64,000 nucleotides of DNA. It comes from Larix kaempferi (taxonomy: Eukaryota > Streptophyta > Pinopsida > Pinales > Pinaceae). Location of the stretch: the NCBI GenBank assembly GCA_027924585.1, contig BSBM01000442.1:5456001-5520000 (forward strand), read 5' to 3'. The stretch's first letter is position 1; every line of letters starts with the position of its first letter. Under the pieces are notes generated by a model. That model was not told where the DNA came from. It was given only the letters and a program-made list of their open reading frames with translations, and ran no database searches. Below, piece after piece: positions 37,101-49,100 of this stretch. The translations under genes were made by a program, and so were the position numbers.

Positions 37101-40100
37101 CCCACTAACATGGTCAACCACTCTTGGAGGAGTTATTTGGCATAACCACTCCATTATTTAGTTATTGTCAACTTGTCTCATGGATTCGGTTACATGAAAG
37201 CATTTTTGTATTGTTTAACTAGAATATTTCATTAACTTTCCTTGGAGAAGAAATTGGATCTAGGAAAAACAATCATTTTTTAATGTTGAGGAGATAGAGC
37301 TCAAATCTATAGAAGGGTTTTCTCTCTCCATTTGATGCATGGTTAGACTTTTGTTGATTATCTTGAAGGCAATGGAGTAAAAGTTTTCTCCCCTTGTGGC
37401 ATGCTTGCTTGGGTTCACTTGTTGAAGACATTGGCTGGAAATCATTTGCATCAAATGTGTTGAAGGAATGAAACAATAGGTAACATGACTCTCATCAAGA
37501 AGATTGTACTATTGTTAGGAAGAGATAAACTATGATTTATTCCCCTTTCATGTCTTTGTATTTACTACTGGAGATGTTTAACATGTATCTTACATCCTAA
37601 TCAAGAGTTAGCAACCATATAATATCTTCCTTTGGTGAATACACTCTCACACATGTTTTGCACTTCTCCATAAATAGGGTCTTTCACAAACAATTTTCTG
37701 CATTTGGTGTACAGTAATATAGATGTGTTTATAGACTCTTCATTTTGGCTATATTCACTCTTGATCTCATAGCAGTTGCCTTTAGTTGATTTTTTACTCC
37801 ACTAACCTTTAGTTGATTTTTTACTCCACTTGCCAAATGGACTTGGCATTACTCTTGATGATCCCATCACTCAATTTATAAATCCTTTTTTTACAAATTT
37901 TGTTTTGCTAAAGCCTCTCTTCATTTTCACCTTGAGCTCAATTTGCTAAGCTTTAGCAATCCTAAGCTAGGTAATCCCCCCTTATGTTAAAGGAGAGCTA
38001 GCCTAAAGTTTGGGGAAGAGCTACTGTAGTTACAGTGGGCAGCATCCCTGAGTTCCACCATGTTCTTACTTCTGCTTTAGGGTTTTATCACAAGATGTGA
38101 AGGTTTGAGTGGTAACAGGTTATTAATTGGAGTATGCAACATTAAATCAACAGCATACCAAAATATTTCAATGACCTCAAAGCATATTTCCTTGCCTCTT
38201 TTGTCCAATCACTACCAATGGCTAACTAAGAACTAGGTGTGGTGTAGGGTGCCAAACAAGTTATCCAATTTTCATCCCTTTGGAAGGAGTAGGTCCTCCT
38301 AATCCATCTGACTTGGAGGCATGAATCTAAAATGGTTTGGAAGTTTAGCCAAGAGGTTGGATAACCATCCAAAACCTGAGTTTACACTAAAATTTTGTGG
38401 ATCTCAATAGTTCTCTATTTCCTAGATAGGGTGTTACCTCTTATTTTTCTCTTCGGTTATAGCTTGAACAATTGTTTCCTTTGATGTTTTAGATCAATTT
38501 GCATCTTTGGGCAGCAGCCTATATCATTCCTTAAAATATGCCCTAAATGGCATTCAATCCTATGTATCCTCCCAATTATTAATTTTAAAAAATGGTTGTA
38601 TGTGACTTTCTTGAGGACACACAACGGCAATGGTTGAATGCAAGGTCCTTTTCCCTTGATTTTGGAGACATGGGAATCCATCTTGAACAATGTACAAGAT
38701 GTGTTACGATATTTAGACATTTGGGAGTTAGTTAAGATCAACTTGGTCTGATGTGTTTTTAGGTAAAGTGTGTTTCTTTAGTATTCATTAGTATGCATTT
38801 GTACTTATGTAATTCAACGATCACGATATGTTCTAGATATAGAGCGATCCGACAGTTCATCTTCCCCTCGAACATAATGGCTATTGATCTATGGCTTAAC
38901 ACCCGATTTGAGCCACCCTCCATGATCTCTATTTAAAGAGCATGGAGGGTCATTTGTTTGATGATCAATTGTGAGAAATTCATATGTAAATTATTTTTCC
39001 TTTTGCATTAATATATTACCTCAAGTAACTATTTGGCTAAGGTCCTAGATTGTTTCCCTCTTCGAGTGTTTTAACCACATAAAAACATCAATGAGTTGAT
39101 TTGTGATCTGTTTGTGTGAGCGGTTGCTTAAGGTGTTCAACCTGTGTGGAAATACCCTATTTTAGTCAAACATGATAATAGAGCACTTATGAAGACCCAC
39201 TCTTGTTGATCGAGATCTTGAACTGGTGTGGCTTCATGCATCAAAGGAATTTTTTATTCTTCTTGTTATGTGCATTTCCAGGCAAAGATGGGTGTTCCAT
39301 TACACCTAGAGCACTGCTTTCAATCAGAAACGCTTTTAGATTCACTTGAAAAGGCTTCTGCTTGGTGAAGACACAACCATTTTACCATATCTGAAGGTAT
39401 ATTGTTTACATTTAAGGATTTTTTTTAAATCTTTCTCATATGGTTCATATTTTAGTCTGGTTTGCTATTTTATCGCTAGTTTATTACATTTTCAGTCCAT
39501 GTATGCTCTTTATCGTGCACTCTATGCGGATTCGCCAAATCATAAACAAAACAAAAAGGGTTTTCTTGACTGTGTATGCTCTTTGTCGTGTGACTTGTGC
39601 GAGCTTAGTAAACCATAAACAATGAGAAAACTTGCATTTTCCAGGTAAGCTAGCCAAGGTCTAACCCAAAATTTGAGAAATTTTGGTTCCAAATTTTATT
39701 TTTTATTTTTTTGTGGTTGTGTAAAAGTGTCTTGCAAGACAAAAGCAATCTTTTTTAGTAGGCATGCTCTTCCACAACAACAACACCCCCATTCTCCTTC
39801 ATAATATTACTAAACCTTTTGTTTAACTCACTTGGTGGAAAGTTACCTTATTAAGTAAGAGGTCTTGGGTTCAAGTCCTTCCTTTTGTTACTTTTTGAAA
39901 ATGTTCATATAACTTTAAGTTATAAAGTAATTCCATAGCAAAAGTGAATCCCACTTGTTTTATAAAAGTGGGTCACTTAATTTATAAAATAACTTATTTG
40001 CAAAAGTGAACTTATAGGCAAAGTTAGTAAGGAGGGCAATCATTTACCGCATTGAGCACCCATCACCATATAGTTCAACCTCTACCTGCCACAATGTACC

Positions 40101-43100
40101 TGTTATCACATCCATAGTAGTCGGGCTACCATGATTGCAGAGCAGTTCATTGTATATTTTTGAGCTTGGCCTTTACACAGTTTTGGTGAGATCGGCCTAT
40201 GATGAGCAGTATTGTTGATGATCACTCTGTTAGAAAGCGACAACAAGGAAGGTCTTATTGCATTGCATGCGTCCTTGCATGTAGAAGACTTAAATAATGA
40301 AGCCAATTGTATTTAATATATTTTTCGTAAGTTTACTTTGGAAAAATTAATTAAAGTGATCTAATTATTAATCAACTTATTGGAACACTTTTTATAAAGT
40401 GAAAATGAAAATATAATAAAGTGATGGCTAATTTAATCTTGGCCATTGATCTCACCGGAGGATCTCATCCATAGATCTATAGTGAGATTAGGTTTTTTGC
40501 TTAGCCAATGAGTTATAAGAAAGGTCAATTGGTGGAGAGGACACACACATTCCGACAGAGACGAAGAGAATTTTGAGAGAGAGAATTTTTGCAGAGAAGA
40601 CGGACAGGCCGAAATTCAGTGAGATCGACAGAGCATCCAGGGAGAAGTGACCGAACAAATTCGCAGAGGAGAGAGAGTCGAGGTCGAGTGGTAGAGGTGG
40701 ACCATACAGCTACAAGCCGTACGGACCATACAGCAGACGCCCGTACAGACCGTACGGATTCTGTACAGCAGGCCGTACGGATTCCGTACAGGTCGTACAG
40801 CTGTGTTGGGGACCGTGCCATTCCACAGGTTTTCTCATTGAGTTTTGTTGTGGTTCGATTTTGCCACGTTGGGCATAAATCGATTTTCTGATATTTTATT
40901 AGCTTCATATTTTCTCAATAAAAAATATTCTCAGACTGCTGCACCGGTTTTCCCATCTTGGGTTTTGTCTGGGGGTTTATACCCAAAAAGATTGTGTTGT
41001 CTCTATTGGTGTGATTGTTTGGCATTTCTTTCAATATTTATTTTTCGCTGCATAGTGAAGAAATCCATGTGTGGTTAACAGTAATAATTTGGGTTTAATT
41101 AATTAATCCAGCGTACTCTAGCCCTAGAGTGGATTTTAAGGAAATTTACACACTCACAAATCAGAGCTACCCCAGATCAGACAGCAGTGAACCTTATACC
41201 AAGACTGAGCCTCATGACCTCAAACTTGATGACCAAGGTGACCTTTTATCCCATACAGAGCAGTGTAGTGCCCAAAGTTTTAGCAGTAGTGTTTTCAGTG
41301 GTTACAGATGTTCCAGATAGCACATACAAGTATATGGCCCAGCAAGTATATGATGTGCATTGGTTTTGATTATCTTGCTCTTTTGGTCATTTTGGTAGCT
41401 TGACTTAGTATCTAGTGATCATGATCTGGCAGTATATATATGTATGACATGGATATGGTTATTATTGATTATCTAAATGGTCTTATTACTCATAATCTGA
41501 AGCTCGTGTTTTATGCTCATTGGTTTTACCCTCCCAGGAGTGTGGACATGATCATTTCCACCTTTATGGCTTGCTAGCTTAGGCATCACCTTCACTTTCA
41601 CCATCCATCCATTATTTCTCCCTTTTTGGTTTTCACCCTGACTTACACCTCAACCTATGATATGGAGGACCTCCCCACTTTTGCCTCTATGTTGGATAGC
41701 ATCCCTATTAGTTTATGTCTCAGCTCTGAGTTGGCTACAAAACTTATCGAAGCCTTGATCCTTCTGGGCCAAGAGTACCCGCTGGTGTTGGTTCCTGAGC
41801 TTAGGTGAGTTGGATTTGATACCTTGATCACTCTAGTCCGTTGCCCCGATGTTTGGTCATGATTGTGGAGAATCCCCTAGTTGCTTGAGTTGTGTTGACT
41901 AAAACCTGAAGCAAATTGTATTGCCATCATTACATGCATATGGAAACTATTATATTATCTTTTGTGCAAGCCCATGGAAACAAATAAAACTGTGCTTCTT
42001 AGCACAATGAAAGAGGTCTATGGAAATTGAAATGAAAAGCACCCTGAATGTGAGCTGCGATTAGTTGTGCTTCTAAGCACATGCAAAATCCAAAAAGGGC
42101 CATAAAGGCTTGAAAAGCAGTGGTTAAATACAGTGTAGTTTCACTCGGCTAAGACTCGCGAGTCTGGCCAAGTCAAGTGCCAGCCGCATAATCGTAACAT
42201 ACTCAGAGCCCTAACTCGGCACTCGCGGGTTTGGGGCACACTCGTTGAAACTCAGCGAAAACCTAACACTCCTTGAAACTCATGTAGGCTAACATAGTGG
42301 CAGCCTACATGCCTTGTAGGCAGTCATGACATCAGCATGCCAAGGCCAAACAATTAAAAACTTAAAATAAAAATAAAAAACAACTTAACAAATTTAAAAA
42401 ATTCAAATACAAAATTCAAATCAAATTTAAAATTCAAATAAATTTATAATTTTTTTTATGTTTTTGACATTTGTTTTAAATTTCATTTTCAATTTTGTAT
42501 TTGATTTTTTTAATTTGTTAAGTTTATTTTTTTTATTTTAAGTTTTTAATGATTTGGCCATGGCATGCTGATGCCATGACTGCCTGCAAGGCATGTAGGT
42601 TGCCACATGCTGATGCCATGACAGCCTACAAGGCATGTAGGCTGCCACAGTGGCAGCCTACATGCCTTGTAGGCTGTCATGGCATCAGCATGCCAAGGCC
42701 AAACCATTAAAAACTTAAAATAAAAATAATAATAAAATAAAAACTTTAACAAATTCAAAAAATTCAAATACAAAATTGAAAATAATGATTTTAAATTTTA
42801 TATATGTTATTATGTTTTAAATTTTAATTTTATATATGTTTTTTTTAAGTTTTAATTAAAAATTTTAAATTACAATGTAATATATGTAATAATAATTACA
42901 TATATTACATTGTAATTTAAAATTTTTAATTAAAACTTAAAAAAAACATATATAAAATTAAAATTTAAAACATAATAACATATATAAAATTTAAAACATA
43001 ATAACATGTAGGCTGCCACTGTGGCAGCCTACATGCCTGTAGGCAGTCATGGCATCAGCATGCCAAGGCCAAACAATTAAAAAATGAAAATAAAACTTAA

Positions 43101-46100
43101 AATAAAAATAAAAAAACAACTTAACAAATTACATTTAATTTTAATTCATATATTAAATTTCATTTTAATTGTTTTTAACTTTTTCCACTCAGATCGTCAT
43201 CCATGGCACCTAAGGGGAAATCTGGAAGGGCTCTTGATAAAGCGTGGGAACATTGTGTCCGGAAGGTTCCAGGGCAAGACAATCAAGTCAAGTGCAAGTA
43301 CTGTCCAACGACTATGTATGGGGGCATAAATAGGTTAAAACACCACTTAGCTCGAGTTGTATGCAAAGATGTCATAGTTTGTGATGGTTGCCCTGAAGAA
43401 GTCACAGCGGAAATGAACGTTGCTTTGGAAAGCATCAAAGACCAAAATGCCAAAATATCTAGGCTGAGGTTTGAAACTGCAGGGAAGGGCAGATCTCCAA
43501 TGGGACCCCCAACTAGTTGTTCATCAAGTTTTGCACCAGGTGTTGCAGCAAGTCCATCTATCACCTCTCATTTCCTCCTTCCTCGTACGACCCCGGGATC
43601 TCAACCAACCTTGGACAGCTTTAATGAAAGGAAAAGGAAAGGAGGCAGATATGGCAGTGAGGAGGTTTTGGTACCATGACAGCCTCTCCTTCAACATTGC
43701 AAGGTCTCCATTTTATCAGCCCATGGTAGATGTTATTGCAAGCGCTGGCCCTGGATACAAAGCCCCCTCATACAGTGCACTTAGGGGGGAAGATCTAGAT
43801 GAGGAGTTGCAGTGTGTCAAGGAACAGTTGGAGAGCATTAAAAGCTCATGGGAGTTTACCAGTTGCACAATCTTGTCAGATGGGTGGACAAATCAGAGGA
43901 ATAGAACGATCATAAATTTTCTTGTGGCTTGCCCTAAAGGAACCATGTTCCTGAAATCTGTTGATGCATCCTCACATGTGAAAGATGCAAATCTGATATT
44001 TACATTGTTAGCAGAGGTTGTTGAAGAAATGGGGGCCAAAAATGTTGTCCAAGTAATCACCGACAACGCAGCAAATTATGTGGCAGCCGGTAAATTGCTT
44101 TGTGCAAAATACCCTTCTCTTTTTTGGACCCCTTGTGCTGCCCATTGTATAGATTTGATTTTGGAGGGCATTGGGAAGTTGGAGTGGGTGCAAGATGTGG
44201 TTCATGAGTGCAAACAAATCACCAAGTACATTTATAACCATGCTTGGGTGTTGAGTCTTATGAAAGAGCACACAGAAGGTGAGCTTAGTCACCCTGTTGT
44301 CACACGGTTTGCAACCAACTTTCTCTCCCTCCAAAGCCTTCTTAATGAGTACTGTTATCACACCATAGTAGCAGGGCTACTATTCTTGTACAGCAGATAT
44401 CTGCACATTCCAGAGCTTCTTTTATTCCAGAGCATGGCTATATATATATTTTGGATCACTCATGATCAGAGCAGTACATTATTCAGATTTTATGACCTTG
44501 TGTCAAGGCTGAGCCTTGAGAGTTCAGATTTGATGACTGATGTGACCACTTATCCCATTACAGTTTCAGTTCAGTGCCTAGAGATATATTGCAGCAGTGT
44601 TTCAGATGATGCATGATGATGATTATTATGATGATGTTGTATGATCTATGGATATGTTCTCACTGACTGTGGATTATTATCTTGTTGATTTAGTCATGAT
44701 CATGGCATGTGCTTGGTATATTATTCCTGATGTGGCAAACTATTTAAAATGAACTGTAAATCATAAAATGGACAATTGCTTGCACTTTTAGGTCATTTAA
44801 CAAAACTTACTGGTATTTCACCTTACATAGACATGGTCTTTCCCCGACACCAGTTGTCTGCTAGTGTAGGCTCCACATTCACTTGTCTCCATCCATACAT
44901 GACCTTCCTGTTTGACTTTAAACCCTGACTTGTCTCATTTGACTTTCTGATACTGAGGACTTCCCCAGTTTTCTACCTCTGTGTTTGGACCGCATCCCTG
45001 TTATTCAGTGTCTCGGCTCTGAGTTGGTGACAGAACTTGCCTTTGGTGAGTTGGATTGTAGGCCTAAATCATTCTGGTCGGTTGTCCCGATGTTTGGCAT
45101 TGGCTCGAACTCCCCCTAGTCACTTGAGATGTTGTTGGCTAAAACTGAAAGCTCATGTTCTACCTATGGAAACTTGAAAAATTCGCCCTTGGAAACAAAA
45201 AAGGGCAAGAGCAATGAAAAGCTAAAAATACTCCTCGAAGAGTATAAGAAAGGTCCAAAAAGCAATAGTTCTTAAAAGCTATATCTAAACAATTGCTGAC
45301 CTTATAAATATATGAAAAACATGCCCTGGATGCAAGCTGCAACTAGTTGTGCTTCTCAGCACATCTGAAATCCGAAGGGTTATGTAGGCCAAAAAGGCCA
45401 TGGAAATAAAATTGAATGATCCTAATGAACCTGGATCAACTTGATGTAGACATGATGCCTAAGTTGAATAAGCACTCTCTAAACAACTTATCCATTTGTG
45501 AGGCACAGCCATCCCCCGTGTTTATTTTTGTCCAGCACAGAGTTTGTAGCTTCCCCCTTCTCCCAGTCCAAAGTATTTTTGAGCTAAGTTAGACAAGTCA
45601 AACCTTTGGCCCAACCTTGCTCCTAGCCTTCATCCTTCACTAGCAGTTTGACCATGTCCAATGGGTGAGTTTGTCATTTGAACTATTGTGCAAGTAACTT
45701 TATATAACCACGGAATATATTAACATGATTAATGCCACTGAATGGAATTTTATACTTTGAGCTTAGCTGTGGGAATGATTAGAGAAACATTGTCTTAGTC
45801 TACTGATGTGATTTATCCTTGATTATATATTCTTGGGATCCGTGATGATGTGGACCATGTATGGATGATTATTGATGATGATTTATGGTCCCACATGTTT
45901 GATGATGATATCATATGATGGACATATGATGCAGATGATGTTTGATCCAGTTCAGCAGGTTTATTATTATTTCAGATCAGCAGATTATACATTGTCCATA
46001 TATGGTGGACCCTACAGCTGGCCCATTAGGGCAACCCAGGGTGTATGAGTACTCATTCCTAGTGGATTTGGGTCTTCGGGATCCATTGAGACAATTATCT

Positions 46101-49100
46101 TTCAGTTCCGGGCACTTCTGACAGTGATTGATGCAGTTTCACACTTGTTGACCAGATTTGGGGCTGATTTCCCAGCCTGAGCAGCAGGGGCCCCGAGAGG
46201 CCAGTTCACCTAGGGCGCTGATGATGGAAGGGGTGGTCCAGCCACTTGTTATTACCATTTATCCCCCCTTCCGGAGAGCCTGGTGGGCTCAGATGGACAG
46301 CGCTAGCACCCTAGGAGGCAGTTTTGGCACTTTCACAGTTCCCGAGGCAGTTAAAAAATGGGATAAAGTGGTCACTGAAGAAATCGATTTGGGCAAATGA
46401 GGCAAGGTTTTGGCATTTGGTTTTCACAGAGGTCTTCCAGGGCGGCATCACTACCTTCCAGTCAGTTTTCACCATGTGGGTATGCCCAGATTGATCACAG
46501 GAGGACATTTACTGCTTGACTGTCATGGATTCTGAGGACAGTTTTGATCATTTATATTATATTGGACATATTTTATTATTTTTATTGTGCCTTGGGGATG
46601 AGCTAGTAAGGATTAAAACCTCCTAGCCCCACCATGAGCTTATATTTTCATGTCCTAGTCACCATGAGGTGGATTTTGATGCTTATATTTTCTCTTGTGG
46701 ATGACGTCACCCCCTTATTGTACTTTTTAGTGGGGGCGCTATCATTATGTGGGTGATCCATGCGATAGGTTGTTATGATTTATTGTTAGCCATTGATTAG
46801 ATCTTGAGATCTTTTAATCTTAGCCACTCATGTAAAAAGTGGTTAGGATTGTACTCTCTCCCCATCCTATTTAAGGAGGGAGCCTCTCATTGTAAAATTC
46901 ATCTAGAGATTTTTGGCTCTTGGCTCTTGGAATAAAATTTCTATCTTTTGGAGTACATGCTTGGATTGGAGTGAATGTTGGTTGTTTCAATTGTAAATGC
47001 TATTGTCCATTGCACTGGAGGATCTATTGTAGCTATCTTGCGTATTTGCCATATTTTATTTGCAGGTCAAGAGGGCGATTTTGACAAGTGCGAATTGGTG
47101 GGGAGGCTTGCCCTTCAAGCTTGGAAGAAGTCGTTTTGGGTTTGACAGGGAGTAGTTTTGCCTTTGTGTCAACTATTCTATGTTTCTCTCTCTCTTGCTT
47201 GTATCTACCTTCAATTTGTTAAACTGATTGATGCTTTGCTCCTTGGCTTCACAGGTTAGAAGGAATCACATGTGGCTTGGAAAAATCGATTTGGCAAGAG
47301 GGCTTCAACAATTCTCCATTTGATCTTTGGCAAAGTAATCCTCGTCTCAACTAGCATTCATCTCTTCATCCAGGTATGTTCCAAGAGGTATGATCTTCTC
47401 TTCCTTGAATCTTCCATAATTTCTAGATCATAAAAACCCTAATCAAATTAAAACCCTTATTTTTGGTATTTTTCAAATCTACTTAGATCTAGCCTTGCAA
47501 TTGAAAAGATATCAAAAACCCACCTCTATAGGATCCACCCCTAGTTGGATCTATAGTTTGGTGGTGATTGGCTAAAAATTGACACACTTTTCAATGCAAA
47601 AAGCCTTCTTGAGCCTAAATCGATTTTCCTAAGAGAAGCTTGTTGGGTTAGATCTAGCACATGGGTAGGTGAGATCCCACTTGATTTGAAATCTAGACAC
47701 TTGATAACCTATACCCACGTTCTTACTTTGGTGAATTCTACCTTGTGGACATCTTTCCATGTTTTAAGGGGTTAAAACCCCCTTTTGAATTTCCTAGCAC
47801 CTTAAAACTCAGATCTACTAAGATCTAGCCATTGGGTTCACTTGAATTTTTGACCATACATAGATTGGGGTACTAACATCCCGGATCTACATTTTGGTGG
47901 CCATTGGACTTGATTTGGTCCACTAAAACCCATTTTTGGACCCTCCTTGAGCAAGTCGCACCCCCTTGATTTTTTGAGTTGGTCCACTTCTAGGAAGTGG
48001 GTGTTTGAGTTTTTCGTGGATTTGGAATGCCCATGCCTTGAAACCTAGGTCTATACTATCCTTTCGTCAAGATCCGCCTTGGGGATTGCATTCCTTGTTT
48101 TAAGGGATTGTGGTCCACTTAGGGTAATCTTTTGAAAACCTAGATCTAGTAAGATCCAACCATTGGATCTCATCCAATCCACTTGACTTGGCTTCTAGGT
48201 GTCCCGATCTACACTTTGACATACTTTTTCACCCCATTAGCCCATCCAACAAGGCACTAGTCCTTCTCCAAGCAAGGCGCACTCCTTGGGATTAGTGTCA
48301 AACCCTAGATCTAGTACATGGGTGATCCTAGAACCAACTCCAACTTATAGATCTAGCCTAGATCTAACCTATAGTACCATCCTCACACCTAACTTCACCT
48401 TGTGGGTCCATCTAAAACCATTTCACACTTCCCAAGAAACTAGACCCACTTGTGCAAACACATGGTATTATACCAAGTAATCATACCCCATCATGTGGCC
48501 TAAACCATACATAGGTTGAAACACTAACTATCCATTACACCACCATCAACCATTCCTTAACTATTAGGTCCACTTAGCCTTGCATTGGTTTCCGTAACTC
48601 ATCATTTATCTACCCTTAGAAACCTTTGTTTGGGTCCAATCAACTGTGATTGGGGTATAGGGTCTCCCCCTTGGTCTAGTTACACCTTGACCTAAAGCGA
48701 AGAGTGCCTCGGTTGACGTGACTCCCACCTGCATTGGGAACCGTGGCATCTCTTGGGTCACCTCTTTAGTTGCCTGTCTCCTCTACCGTCCCGGATGGGA
48801 TACCTCTAGGGGCAACTACAAGTTGTGTGATAACAAGTACCAAGCATTGAGACGGATGGTTAGTAGCAAGGAATGGATACATTATAAGGACAACACAAAA
48901 CCAGATGCAATGGCTATGAGCTTGTCTATCTGTAGAGATAGTTTATGGGAGGAAGTCACTGAGATTGTCAGCATGACAGAACCACTTGTGAGAGTGTTGA
49001 AGATCATGGATGGTGACAAACTACCAATGCGGTATGTTTGTGAGGGGATGGAAAGGGCCAAAGAGGCCATCAAGGTCTTCTATAAGGGGGATGAATCAAA

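Larger units (their letters stand above)
40101..42130 (+). repeat. Old degraded copy of the long LTR, left part
   Basis: TGTTATCACATCCATAGTAG and following text (ATGATTGCAGAGCAGTTC, AAGACTGAGCCTCATGACC, CTCAGCTCTGAGTTGGCTAC, GTGAGCTGCGATTAGTTGTG) track the first 1.2 kb of the LTR at 25793, with many substitutions and indels. It is split by a solo LTR (40228-41150) and then by the hAT at 42131. No adjacent polypurine tract is seen, so it is probably a separate old insertion and not the 3' LTR of the gag element. Confidence 0.7.

Noticed and set aside
40589-40908. Arg-rich frames of 100 and 127 codons on opposite strands
   Set aside because: Both are generated by the GTACGG/GTACAG repeats in a solo LTR.
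40101-42130. 3' LTR of the gag element at 25793
   Set aside because: It is far more diverged than the other copies, has no polypurine tract before it and different flanks, so it is better read as a separate old insertion.
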